DNA of 64,000 nucleotides from positions 2,604,001-2,668,000 of the forward strand of contig WACJ01000502.1 in NCBI GenBank assembly GCA_008973525.1, given 5' to 3'. Of the stretch, positions 32,346-43,246 are shown one piece after another (within the stretch, counting starts at the first letter, position 1; each line of letters opens with the position of its first letter). The translations under genes were made by a program, and so were the position numbers. The DNA is from Stenopsyche tienmushanensis (lineage: Eukaryota > Arthropoda > Insecta > Trichoptera > Stenopsychidae). The notes beneath the pieces are model-generated. The model had not been told where the DNA came from. It worked only from the letters and a program-made list of their open reading frames with translations, and searched no databases.

Positions 32346-33124
32346 TGCTATTTGTTAATACATTTTTTATAAATATGTCAAAAACACCCAGTAGACATTC
32401 AAGATAATGTTTCCCACAACAACAAAAAATATAAATAAAAAAACATATCTAAAGGAAGCACAAAACGCAAACATTAGGAACAGTTGTGGTGACATTTTGC
32501 ATTCACCCTCAAGTTACAAAAGGCAATCATTCGATATCGGAGGGCCATTATTTTTCGGGCAACATTACTGTCACAATAAAGTGGGGTCAATCGTCACACT
32601 GATGTGGCATTCGGGGGATTTTTTGAGCCCCTATGTAAAAAAAAAAGATCCAGCATCTTCATTGGAAAAGCAATTACGAAGTAAAAATGAAAGAATTCCG
32701 GTCGCTGTGCCAATATTAGAAGAGGAAGTCATTGAAATTTGATGAAAAAGTTAGACGACCATGTGGAAAAAAATGCGACTTTGACATGGATGATGGCGTT
32801 TAGTCCGGTGATGCACGAGCGTCTTTTGAAGACGTTTCTAATTGAAGATTGGCCTTTGAATTTTCTGCATATCTGAGCATCCAAATGGAATATCTTTTGA
32901 TTGTATTTGTGAATCTACAACCCAAATCTTGACCTGAGTTGGTGCTTAATTTTCCATGATCATTCATTGCTTTAATTATTGAGAGAGTATGAAAATCTTC
33001 AAATCAAAATGTCCATTGGTTTCATGTCATGTGAATATAAAAAGTATTCTTATATCAAAATATTTTCTACGAAAAATGTAGCATTGACGAATTATCACCC
33101 CCATGCAATGGCGCTATTAATATG
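32346..33124. other. spacer with a 111-codon frame
   Basis: The plus frame 32407-32742 is 111 codons, with polar N-terminus and acidic C-terminus (LEEEVIEI). No motif, signal or copy was found. I cannot call it a gene. Confidence 0.2.
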
Positions 33125-33335
33125 TGTAGATTTAATTTGCTAGATATAAAGCGACATGTTCCGTCTCTTTTTAGGCGCAATATATAAATTCGATTAATAG
33201 TTTGGCGGTGACGCGCAGAACTTGGGAGTCACGAGGAGTCGTTGGATAGCCTTGGCTGCGGGAGAACGTCCTTCCTGCGGTCAGATCTCTCTCTCGTGAT
33301 TAACAGACGGCTGAACGTATCATCCCTCGAAATAA
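33125..33335 (+). mobile_element. LTR-B fragment, copy 4
   Basis: AGCGACATGTTCCGTCTCTT, GGCGGTGACGCGCAGAACTT, AGCCTTGGCTGCGGGAGAAC and CTTCCTGCGGTCAGATCTCT follow the order of copy 1. The 5' tip is decayed. The hairpin keeps pairing through G-T pairs. Confidence 0.55.
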
Positions 33336-35734
33336 ATTCAAATCTATATTAAGTTCGTATGCCTTTTATTTCAAGCTAAAGTTACTCATAATTCTCATCA
33401 TGCGTTAACGCGGGTACGGATTGTAAAGTGTTATAAAATGACATTGAATGGTTCAAGATATTTTTTTGAAATCACATAAATCTCGAACGACGCTCCGCAA
33501 TGTAATCGACGATAATCGAATAAAAAACCTCAAAGTTCGCCTTATATCGAGACGCGAATTAATTAAATTCGTACGACGTACACAGGAAAATCTTAACACT
33601 TTGAGAACCGCGCTTTTGGTGTGAAAAGCTGTGGGGGCCGCTCGTTTTAGGCAAATTTCGCAAGAAATCAAGACCTTTATAATAATTTACATATCTTTTT
33701 AACTATGAGTGTATATACGTAAAATTTTCAGGTTATGTTCTACATAATCAAAGGTATAGATTGTGATCTTCATTTTACAACTTTCAAGCAGTGGTTCTCA
33801 AACCAACGAAATACATTTTTTTTCTTTCTAAAATACTTGTTATTATATTCATTTAAAATTATTTACTACATGAGGGTGATAATACTTCGCAATTTTATGG
33901 AAGGACCGCCACTGGATATGTATATATCCTTTACTTCAGGATCGTCCAACCTTTTTTGTCTGGGAGCTACTTTTCAATTTAAAATGTCTTAGGATCGACT
34001 TCTAATATGAATAACGTCGGGACGACTTTGAAGGAGATTCACGAGAGGAGAGCGCAGGTTCCTTTTTTCAAAATAAAACTTTACTACGATCCGACAAAGT
34101 ATCGTTTTAAGTTCCTTCTAAATTAATTCAAGCTAGTACTTTTAAAGCCGCGCGATATCAGCTCTCTTTTTATGGGAGTAACAAAGATGAATATTTTAAT
34201 ATGATACAGCGGCAAAATTTTTCATACATAATACTACGGCAATCAAGGATTTAGAAAGTGCTGATATTTTAGCAAGAATGTTTAAATATACGATGAGAAC
34301 ATATTTTTTATTATAAAAAACATTGAAAAAAATATTTTGCAGTCGTCAGCTTTTACATCTTCGCCTCTTAAAAAGCTTTTCCCTTTTTGGATGTCTTTAT
34401 AATATTAAAAAAATAGATCAATTGAAAGGAGCTATTTGTGAAATTTTATAGTGGAAGATTAAGTTGTTGATATTCAAATCGGTGAACTTTGAAGCCTGAA
34501 CTTCGGTACAATATTATTAAAGTCGTCTGAGGTATGAATTTTAGCTGCAGTTATCAAATTTCTGTTATTCCTGCATTTTTTTTTTCAAGTAACTTCATTG
34601 GCTTCCCAAATTTCTTCAGAATTTATAACAGGCCTTGGTTTCAAAAGAGCAGTTTCATATCATCAGTCATTCATATCAATTGATCATCAATCAGTTGTAA
34701 TTGCACTGAGACGAGGCTGTGTATGTAACATGTTAATACGTAAGAAATTGTTCCAATCCGCTTTCATTCATACCGGGATAGATAAATGATCGAAGGCTCC
34801 TCTTATTTACAAACAATTATTTCTTATGGGTTTTATGTGGATTTATTTGTGATATGGGGCAATGGAGATCGCAGATAGAGATGGGTTGACGTTAAGAAGT
34901 CTAATAAAGTAATAAGCTTCTAAAACCACTCACATTGATGTAAATAAAATAGAAAATAATATTTTCCATGCGAATACGGGCGAAAATAAAAATTTTATCG
35001 AAGAAATTGAACGGGGGTCGAGAGGCTATACGTGTGAAGTTTTCATACATAGACTCTTGACAGCTTTTCTCCTATTTGTGAGCCTTTAAACGGCGCCTAT
35101 AGAAACATTCTCAAAAGATTGGGATGCGGAAAGGACGTGCGTCCTTTCAAAGTCGTCCTGAGTCAATGGGGCGCATAAAAGTCGCCCCCGACGTACGGGA
35201 CCCTAAATTATTCCGGAGGTTATTTGCTTGGACCGCTATGCAGAAATGCATTCTAGACGAATATTTGTCCGCATTACACAGGGACCATTGTGGCCGGGAA
35301 TCGATTCTCGAGGCAATCATCTTGAGCCACGGTATTAATTCAACACTTGGTATAATTCCGACGTAATTCCACTTTCAGTTAATGCTCGGAGACTTATAGT
35401 TTCACGCGTTAGTCAATAAATGGGATTATCATATATTATATGCGAGCAACGTGTATAATCCGACTGAGAGACTTGGAACTTAGGCCTTCTGCGGTTCAAG
35501 CTCGTCATTGATATTATTACTTTAATCCTTAAGACTTGACAAATTTCATTTGGAGATTTTCATTATCAGATTTCAGGGGCTTCCTTCTATCGAGTTTCTA
35601 GTACTAATAGTAAATCGACAAACTAATTAAAGTTGGATGTAAATATATACGACTAACTTGTAAGATATTGATGGTTTGTCTAAGAATGGAATGCACAATA
35701 CATTTGACGAAGTTGGGTGAAATTAAAACATTTT
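33336..35734. other. single-copy stretch with one GC-richer island
   Basis: Mostly AT-rich. 35040-35400 is less AT-rich with an 80-codon plus frame (35124-35366) that has no recognised domain. Other frames (33453-33671 minus, 33735-33992 plus, 34598-34789 plus) look like chance. No repeat copy recognised. Confidence 0.3.
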
Positions 35735-36436
35735 CTATTCTCTTCTAGGAGCAGATTCTACTCTCGGAGAGTCTGCACCTTTGTTTACGATGGTAAGATG
35801 TTGATTGGCAGAGTTTAAACGAGGCCGTACGAGCTGCCAAGACAAACAACGCAGTGGTCGGCCGAATGAGGTAATCATTCCAAAAATGGTGAAGAAAATA
35901 TTGGACGATCGTCGACTGTAAGTGTGCGAGCTAGTAGACAAGGTAGAATTTTCAAAAAGAGTTGTACATCGCATATTGACTGAAAATTGTTTCAAATGAA
36001 TGTTTTGGCAATGTTTCACAACAATAAAATAGAGTTTTTGCATCAATTCATAATCATGGACGAAACATGAATTTATCACTTCACATCTGAGACAAAGGAA
36101 CATGAGAACCCTCCACTTATCCGAGCTGTTTATTGGTCCTGCTTTTCGGGAGCAGCTTCCGTGATCGTACAGATCACCAAAATGCTGCAAAAAGTCTTAA
36201 AAGAGAACGGAGTGGCCACAAGGTAAGTGTGTTCAACCGGTCCGTTTTTCGGAACGCTGACACGACGAATGAGTGGGACTCGCAAGGGTGGTGCAACGAG
36301 CGCCGGGGTGTCCAAAAAAGACTGATTCGGTGGATTGGGATACCTTATTGCATCCTGCATATTCACCAGATCTGGCGCCTTCAAATTATCCGTTCTGGTC
36401 AATGAAATATTTTTAAAGAGAAAACAAATATAAGCC
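35735..36436 (+). pseudogene. mariner transposase remnant, interrupted
   Basis: At about 35820-36000 the plus strand reads GRTSCQDKQRSGRPNEVIIP then MVKKILDDRRL, a stop, then VCELVDKVEFSKRVVHRILT. This fits the paired helix-turn-helix DNA-binding region of mariner transposases. At about 36045-36085, FIIMDET, a stop, then IYHFTSETKEH is the first catalytic Asp block. Near 36340-36400, LLHPAYSPDLAPSNYPFW is the block with the last catalytic Asp (YSPDLAPSDY type). Between the last two, about 36095-36305 does not fit the protein and matches repeat H instead. LTR-A begins just after at 36437. Dead copy. Confidence 0.7.
36095..36305. repeat. unnamed repeat H, copy 2, inside the mariner remnant
   Basis: TTATCCGAGCTGTTTATTGG and TCCTGCTTTTCGG resemble 46885-46920. 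AAAGAGAACGGAGTGGCC with GTTCAACCGGTCCGTTTTTC resembles 18748-18785 and 47290-47345. It replaces the middle of the mariner coding sequence. Confidence 0.35.
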
Positions 36437-37091
36437 TGTAGCGTGGACGGAAATGCATAGCGACGAGAGTTTGGATCCTTGAATGCATGGCGTCTGGTCA
36501 TTGTAAAATATTCGTGTAACGACAATTTTTGAGCAATTATACGCCAAGCAGTGGACCTTCAGCCCCGCTTTCTAAATAGAACAATGGGAATGGAATGCGG
36601 CTGGGATGTTTCGTCCTGTAGAAAGTTGACGAAACAAGTTTTATTGTCCCAAAGACGCCATTGTGTATAAGGGTCCGAGCCCTTACTGGGGCCTCTCGTC
36701 GTTCTTCTTGTGGTAGGCGTCGGATGAGAAGGTTCTCTCCGGAGCGGCGCTGGATTCTGGGATTGTAAAATCCAGAATCTGGCGCCGCCCGCCGTCGCTA
36801 TATTTCTTATATAACCGTACCACGCTGCCTGTCGCCACCCCTTTGCTTGGTCAACGTTTGCTGCCGGTTCTCCACCTATTAAGTCCGTAATAAATGTGTT
36901 GTGCGGCTAATTTGGAATCTCATTGAACTCCTGCGGTCCTTCTTCATTTCGAATACGTTCCTGGTCTTGAATCGAATAATCCTGACGAAAACCGTTGTCG
37001 GTCCTCTTCGATCCTAATGGTCCGAAGGATTGAAGGACTCGGCAACGAAGGCTGCTTGACCTCTGCACGTCAGGCGGGGTCAAACGCAACA
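36437..37091 (+). repeat. LTR-A, 5' LTR
   Basis: TG...CA ends. A TATA-like TTATATAA lies at 36807-36814 and AATAAA at 36889-36894, about 80 bp apart. This suggests U3 up to about 36835, a short R, then U5. Upstream of the TATA box a 15-bp stem (36746-36760 with 36772-36786, two G-T pairs) encloses an 11-base loop. Frames in the LTR are shadows. Confidence 0.88.
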
Positions 37092-37112
37092 CTGGTGTCA
37101 CCAAGTGGGATT
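37092..37112 (+). promoter_or_regulatory. primer-binding site
   Basis: CTGGTGTCACCAAGTGGG starts directly after the 5' LTR. TGGTGTCA would pair with a tRNA 3' end of the type UGACACCA. The same word follows the LTR-C junctions. Confidence 0.65.
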
Positions 37113-37130
37113 CGGGACCAGGACCTCGGG

Positions 37131-37505
37131 ATGCTGACGAAGAAGGCCGCTGCAACAGGAGTTTCAGCCGCCGCACATCGGAAGCATGAGCGTGGGGCGG
37201 GACCGACGCCTTCACCTCTGCTTCGCAGCGCAAGGACGACGACGCGGTGCGACGCCCTTTACACCTGCACCGACGCCGCGGTGCCACTCCATCTGAGCAC
37301 CTGCGGCCGGTGCCGAGGGTCGCGGCTTCCACCGCCGGCACCGCGACGCGCCACCCTTGAGGATGAGGACTACCTGCAGCATCGCCGGTACACGCGCTTG
37401 CAGCCCGATGCAAGACACGTGTCCGGAAGACCACCGGGAGCGACCGACCCCACGTGGCCGCGCCTGAAGCGCTGGCCGCGGGGCGGCATTAGTGAAAGTG
37501 ATTAA
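37131..37505 (+). CDS. Arg-rich 124-codon frame in LTR-A interior
   Basis: ATG at 37131 is the first start after the primer-binding site. The frame is also open leftward to 37017 inside the LTR. It encodes a basic protein rich in Arg, Pro, Ala and Thr, ending GGISESD before the stop at 37503. The region is strongly GC-rich compared with the rest of the element. Position is that of gag, but I see no capsid motif or zinc knuckle (only isolated Cys, as in TCGRCRGS). It may be a truncated gag, a leader peptide or chance in GC-rich leader. An overlapping minus frame (36907-37434) is a shadow. Confidence 0.3.
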   Translation: MLTKKAAATGVSAAAHRKHERGAGPTPSPLLRSARTTTRCDALYTCTDAAVPLHLSTCGRCRGSRLPPPAPRRATLEDEDYLQHRRYTRLQPDARHVSGRPPGATDPTWPRLKRWPRGGISESD

Positions 37506-39609
37506 AAAGGCAATAAAGTGAGTGCTTGTGATAATTATGAACCTGCAATGATAGTAAGTGTCGTTTGTTTTGCTCTTTCCGCTGCCATCGTCTACTTTGC
37601 CGATTCGTGATACTTTGGTTGTAAACGACGTTGAATTTTGTATTATATTAGTCGTTTGATTTTTTATTATTGAGTTTTAGAATACGCTGAATATCGTTAA
37701 ATGTAATGCTAGTTGTGTAGCATAATGAATTGTAAAGAATTTCAGGTATAGTCCCAAAGATACCCTTCGCAAACGGTCGGTATTGTTTAGAACAGCTTTA
37801 TTGTCGTCGTTTTTGTTCCATTTTTTTTGTAAACTTCTCATGAAGGACTGTCGTAATTGCTAGAAGCAAGTCATTTAATAATTTTGAAACTTTAGAAATA
37901 GGATCGTCATAAAGCCATGGTTCGTGAGGTACGTCATTTGATTTTGAATTGAGTGTTCGAGATCAAGCCGAAACTTTCAGTTTCGTGCATAATAGACGGG
38001 AGTCTGGTGATGTCAACATCAGGGCGGATTGAACCACCATGGGTGGGTTTAATCACCGCTTTCACTATCCTTCGAGAGGCGCCGCCTGGATTCTCAACAT
38101 GCGAGAATCCCATTGGTCGGTGATGTAGGGTTGGCGGCCGGAACTTTCAGTTTCGCGCCTAAGACTGCCCGTGATACTGAGCGCATCAGGGAGCTTCTGG
38201 ACGAGCTTATCTTAGTGGTTATAATTACTTCTTTACGACACAAGATGACGACGACGATAATAAGCTATGATTGATTGGTTAACATAGTTAGGAACCTTCC
38301 TTCTATTAATTGTTGTCTATTTTTCTTATTTTCTGTTTGCCTAGTTTATTCACACTAATATCCTGCGATAGGACACGCGTATGACGAGTCCATTACTATT
38401 GCGAATAGATAAATCGAGGTCGCGGCGAACGTAGTTTTGTTTGATTAGTCGTCCGCGTAAACTTTTAAGTGCCGGTTCGGAGGGATGATTGTTTTCGTCG
38501 CCAAACAGGCTAACGCGCGTAGACGTCTCGTAGCTATACGGACGTCGTGATGACGGTAGCTGAGCTCCTAAGGGGCACCTGATTGGTTCTTGCAGCTCGA
38601 AGAACCCTAGAAAGATTAGGTAAAAATGCAGCTGATAATGACCGGATTCATTCTGAGTCAGACGGCCATGGAGGGCCGGGAAGTAAACTAGCTAGTAACG
38701 GACCGAGACTATTCATGATATTGAATAAACCTAGATGAAATTAATTAGCAGACATAAGATAACCATAAACTGTAAAAATAGATAAATAAATAATTTAAAT
38801 ATTAAAATATTCGGAAAGGCAGCGGAGGGTGGCATTTACAAACACGGATGGCACTATAATGCGGATGATACACGAGTATTACTTTCACTAGGTAGTGTGA
38901 CGAATTATACGGCCCAAGATGAACATTAAATATTTTTGTTTTATTTTTAAAATTATGTTATGCATGTTGATTTTCATTGCTTTGTTATAATTTTCTTCTT
39001 TAGGCTTAAGATGATTTTTAATTTGCAAAGGTGAAGATATGACACTCTTAAATTGTGTCTATTAATTGAGTTTCTTTGTTTGATTTTATGAGCGCTTGTA
39101 TAATTTTCTAAATTTGTTGATTATTGTCTGTTGTGGTAAGTTGCTTGATAATCATTATAAATATTTGATCTCTTCTTCTAAGCTTAAAATTACTTTTTAT
39201 TTCAAATTCAACTTACGATGTTTCTCTTCATCATGTAGTTTCATTTAGATTTTTACTATCGAATTTTAATTTCTATTGTTCCTGCTTATAATATTGCTTG
39301 TTGTCGCCGAATCACTTGAATTTTCTATTCCACTTCAATTCTTGTTAGATTCGTGTTCACTATTTCTCTAAGGATTTTTTTTTAAATGTGGAACTAATAG
39401 ACTATTAGAATCTTGTTTGTTATTTTTTGCGTATATGTCTGTACTTATATTGTTTGTCTAAATGTCTTGTATGCTACTTGGTTGTATTTGAATTTACTTG
39501 TATATGTTTCTGGAGAAACGGTTGCAAACTGGCTGAGCCTTGATGTTTATAAAGGTACGATCTGGCTTGGGTTGGTTGGTCGGGACGTCCAACCTTAAGT
39601 CGGGGGGAG
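37506..39609. other. LTR-A interior without coding capacity
   Basis: About 2.1 kb with no frame of interest except a 61-codon frame (39413-39598) near the right LTR. Two copies of AACTTTCAGTTTCG occur at about 37973 and 38141, each followed by a similar short context. The last bases before the 3' LTR form a G-rich purine tract (39601-39609), expected for plus-strand priming. Confidence 0.6.
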
Positions 39610-40264
39610 TGTAGCGTGGACGGAAATGCATAGCGACGAGAGTTTGGATCCTTGAATGCATGGCGTCTGGTCATTGTAAAATATTCGTGTAACGACAATT
39701 TTTGAGCAATTATACGCCAAGCAGTGGACCTTCAGCCCCGCTTTCTAAATAGAACAATGGGAATGGAATGCGGCTGGGATGTTTCGTCCTGTAGAAAGTT
39801 GACGAAACAAGTTTTATTGTCCCAAAGACGCCATTGTGTATAAGGGTCCGAGCCCTTACTGGGGCCTCTCGTCGTTCTTCTTGTGGTAGGCGTCGGATGA
39901 GAAGGTTCTCTCCGGAGCGGCGCTGGATTCTGGGATTGTAAAATCCAGAATCTGGCGCCGCCCGCCGTCGCTATATTTCTTATATAACCGTACCACGCTG
40001 CCTGTCGCCACCCCTTTGCTTGGTCAACGTTTGCTGCCGGTTCTCCACCTATTAAGTCCGTAATAAATGTGTTGTGCGGCTAATTTGGAATCTCATTGAA
40101 CTCCTGCGGTCCTTCTTCATTTCGAATACGTTCCTGGTCTTGAATCGAATAATCCTGACGAAAACCGTTGTCGGTCCTCTTCGATCCTAATGGTCCGAAG
40201 GATTGAAGGACTCGGCAACGAAGGCTGCTTGACCTCTGCACGTCAGGCGGGGTCAAACGCAACA
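39610..40264 (+). repeat. LTR-A, 3' LTR
   Basis: Identical to the 5' LTR by eye over all 655 bp. TATA-like box at 39980-39987 and AATAAA at 40062-40067. The AATAAA here would direct 3' end formation. Confidence 0.88.
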
Positions 40265-40268
40265 AGCC

Positions 40269-40639
40269 ATTGAATGAAATAGATAGATAATAAGATATAA
40301 TTTGAATATAGATAGCAATATATGCAATAGTACATTATCAAGTTATTCTGCCATTTCTTCAATCAGATTACACAAATGTGGTTGTGGTAAATAAATGTGG
40401 CTGAAAGGTGGATAGTTTATGATAATTCTAAGCGCAGGAAATAGCGGTTGTCTTAACCGCAGATGCTCGTGGAATATGCATGAAATTATCTATTTTGAAT
40501 TGTTCAAACTATTGAAACAGTAACGTTAATAGTTTATTGGCATAAATTAAAATTAGCATAATCGCAAACCAACGAAAGACGCTTTGATCAATATAAAATT
40601 CCTGAATAAACGTCCAATTCGGGGAATGAAATGAAGGCA
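40269..40639. other. AT-rich spacer right of LTR-A
   Basis: AT-rich. It may contain the rest of the mariner copy cut by LTR-A, but I cannot read a mariner C-terminus here. Confidence 0.25.
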
Positions 40640-40935
40640 ATTACATAGTTAAAAATAAAATTTTGATATAAATCTGGTAGGGACAATAAAGAGTTATATA
40701 TTAAAGATATGTACCAAATTTGAAGTAAATCGGTTAATTAAAATTTGAGATATTATGTCAACCGTGTTGAAAAAAGTAGTTTCGAGAAAACCGCGTTTAA
40801 AGATTTCATTCTGATAGAATCGGCTTAGTTGCTGCGTCACTAAAATAGCTATAATTCTGTAAATAATAGGAATTTTGGAAATTTCTTTGGAGGATATATT
40901 CTTAAAAGTCTTAATTTTGAAAAAATGCAAAAAAA
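40640..40935. mobile_element. repeat M, copy 2 (inverted)
   Basis: GATATTATGTCAACCGTGTT, GTAGTTTCGAGAAAACCGCG, GCTGCGTCACTAAAATAGCT and TTCTTTGGAGGATATATTCT are inverted matches to 21730-21960. About 250 bp align. A 145-codon minus frame (40694-41131) covers it and is AT-rich with no motif. Confidence 0.45.
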
Positions 40936-41987
40936 AATAGAATTGTTTTTTGTTGTTGACGATAATGATGGTTTTTCCCATATAACTAATAATATGAATA
41001 AATTTGTCAAAATTCTCAATTTTCCCTAAAATATTTATAATTATGGATATACAGATGAAAGTGGCGATGGATGTCTTCACGATCCTTTCGTCGAGATGCG
41101 CCAAGGCAATTCGGAATTTATTAATTCTCAATAAATCATGCGACCGCTTTCGCGGTCTTCCGCAAATAACCGAGGGTTTTTCAAGCCGGTCAATTAATCT
41201 CTTTGGCGTGGGTCCTCGCAGGAATTATTAATTCTCAGGAATTAGGAAGAGCTCGCGCGGCGGGACTCTTTTGTCCCGGATGCTCGAAATTCTCAGCACG
41301 GAACCGTCATCGACAAAGGTCCTTTTTAAGCGCTCCCCCCGCACGTGACGTATTTATCCGCCAGCTTTTTGCGAGTTCGCATGGAATTCATGCCGAACAT
41401 CACCGGGATGCAATCTGCCGACTGGCCGCGTATCGCAATTTCCTAATCTTCATTCTCATTAAAAACGAAGCAAGCCTAAGCAATTTGCGATGCACGAGGA
41501 GTGGGCGAAATATGACCGGGCGACATAACAACCCTCCATTCATTACGGAACCCTTTTCACCGACCACTAGACCGTCATTTTAGCCGCGGTGCCCACTCCG
41601 ATCCTACTCGGGTGCTGAGATAGACCACGGTTTTACTATTGAGTTCCAGCACTCGTTCCACTTCCCCGTGCCTGCATACGGAAGATCGAAATTATCCTCG
41701 TGGTCATCAAAAAAACGGGGGAATCCAATAAGGACTTGCGATTCCATCGGAATGGATTTTGCGTTCTCTCCGAGCCGCTGAAAAGAACCTCTTTATAATT
41801 CAAATTAAATTTAGTCCTCCCACATATAAAAGCTCTCGAGCTAATAAAATCTTCATTATTCCTTGAGGACCGTGATTTAATAAAAGCGTGTTCCTTTTGT
41901 ATTTCAATATACTTCAATTGAAATACAACGGATAATATACAACAACATAAAGCTAGTCGATAATAGCATGAAACAAATATTTTATAT
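40936..41987. other. GC-richer single-copy island
   Basis: 41070-41900 is less AT-rich and single-copy, with a 126-codon plus frame (41203-41583) and a 93-codon minus frame (41636-41917). Neither has a recognised domain. GAATTATTAATTCTCA-type AT-core words sit among CG-rich ones. Candidate regulatory DNA. Confidence 0.3.
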
Positions 41988-42338
41988 TTAACCTCTCAAT
42001 GCCGGATAACGATATATCGCCGTGATCAATACTTGCCAAAAGTGCTAACGACGATATATCGTCGCATATTCGATGGCGCAGGGCGAGTAAGTAATTATAA
42101 AAGATATATGGAACTATTGTTTAACATACATTTTCTTTTAACTGTTGTGAAGACCCTCATGGTGATGAACCCATGTAATTAATAGGGCATGGATGATGAA
42201 TATTGTGTTGTTGAAAAATGTCTATGAAAAACTATTGTTAAAATCAGGATATGTGGTGATATAGTTTAAAGAAAAAAAAATTAACTCACTCCCGGAACGT
42301 GTACGCTACAAAAATGTGCTCAGTAATCAAAGAGTTAA
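41988..42338. mobile_element. TTAA-bounded element with GATATATC palindromes, copy 1
   Basis: TTAA at 41988-41991 is followed by CCTCTCAATGCCGGATAACG. The right end is CAGTAATCAAAGAG with TTAA at 42335-42338. Near the left is the perfect palindrome CGACGATATATCGTCG (about 42050), with a weaker copy ACGATATATCGCCG (about 42009). A related piece is at 59270-59390. TTAA flanks suggest a piggyBac-like miniature element of about 350 bp. Confidence 0.5.
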
Positions 42339-42354
42339 AAAACGTGTTAAAAAA

Positions 42355-42800
42355 TTAAGTACATTTTGTTCTGTTTTTATGCGGATTTTTTATGCGAATT
42401 TGAAGTTATGAGATTTTTGAAAATAATGGAACCTATCCATAATTTTTCTATAGACAAAGCTTTTTTTATGCGAATTCGCATTAAAAAAATCTAAAATTAA
42501 CACTAGTGTAAGATACAACCATTATAATGTGCGTGTGTAAAGGGCGATGAGCGAACGAAATGGTTTTTTTAAATCTGGCAACTCTTCTCAAAAGCTTAAG
42601 AATTGCATTTGTATGATTATCGAGTAAAATAGACTTTAGTTAACTTTTTTATGCGATTTTTGGTACATTCTATCACATTGATTTGAAGTTATGCGGTTTT
42701 TAAAACAATGGAACCTATCCCTCAGTTTTCTATGTAGTTCAAGTCTTTTTTTATGCGATATCTCGTGGAACATATCTATCGCACAAAAACAGATCTAAGT
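42355..42800 (-). mobile_element. ATGCG-rich TIR element C, copy 3 (longest)
   Basis: Inverted relative to copy 1. Left end TGTTCTGTTTTTATGCGGAT; right end GCACAAAAACAGATCTAAGT. Inverted, the right end reads CTGTTTTTGTGCGAT, so the ends match over about 15 bp with few changes. Two internal blocks of GAAGTTATGMGR TTTTT followed by TGGAACCTATCC form subterminal inverted repeats. No frame. About 440 bp. Confidence 0.6.
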
Positions 42801-43149
42801 GTATATGAAATAGGTGGAAGTACTCATCCCGCTAAAGATGTGTTAACTGATTGTACAGTTTTTGTAAGATGATATAATTTGAATATCGTCTTCATTTAGG
42901 CAAATGGATGTTTACGTCCATCCCTGCAGTAGGCCGAAATTTTATGCCAAATTTACGTAGCTTATTTGGTTAATATTCTGTAAATCGACATTGAGCTTCT
43001 GAAGGAATTGATTTTTCATCATTACAAATATTTGTCTATAAATTTCCTTAATATTTTTGATATTGGTAAGAACTTACTTACTTGTTTGTATAAAAGAATA
43101 TATCGTATGAAGATTATTTTCATAAAATTCAAACTCCGTAAAATTGACG
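42801..43149. other. spacer
   Basis: AT-rich, nothing recognised. An 84-codon plus frame (43008-43262) runs into the next element and is chance. Confidence 0.3.
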
Positions 43150-43246
43150 GGTGCGGACATTCTCCGATTCATCAATCTCTGCACTCAATGTGCGGGAATG
43201 CTCGAATCCAAACGCACATATGCGCGATTACTCATCAACGGGTTAA
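43150..43246 (+). mobile_element. piggyBac-like short element A, copy A8 (right end)
   Basis: CTCCGATTCATCAATCTCTG, CACTCAATGTGCGGGAATGC, ACATATGCGCGATTACTCAT and CAACGGGTTAA end exactly at TTAA 43243-43246. This is the best-kept right terminus. Confidence 0.65.

Larger units (their letters stand above)
36433..40268. mobile_element. LTR-A retroelement with target duplications, non-autonomous
   Basis: Two 655-bp direct repeats (36437-37091 and 39610-40264) begin TGTAGCGTGG and end CGCAACA. I find no difference between them. Flanks AGCC (36433-36436) and AGCC (40265-40268) are the 4-bp target duplication. Just inside the left LTR is CTGGTGTCACCAAGTGGG, a primer-binding site starting TGGTGTCA. 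Just before the right LTR is a purine tract (GGGGGGAG). The 2.5-kb interior has no protease, reverse transcriptase or integrase. The structure is that of a LARD-type non-autonomous element. LTR identity implies very recent insertion. Confidence 0.88.

Noticed and set aside
35495..35515. B-box-like GGTTCAAGCTC as a tRNA gene
   Set aside because: No cloverleaf or A box at the right distance.
36130..36525. 131-codon minus frame at the mariner/LTR border
   Set aside because: It joins mariner debris, repeat H and the LTR tip in one frame, and the LTR part is repeated in the 3' copy (39474-39698). No protein unit is expected.
36907..37434. 175-codon minus frame across the LTR-A junction
   Set aside because: It spans the LTR end and primer-binding site and opposes the element's transcription. 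GC-rich DNA leaves frames open by chance.
40694..41131. 145-codon minus frame
   Set aside because: It lies over repeat M and AT-rich DNA and is rich in Ile, Lys and Asn, as expected for chance frames here.
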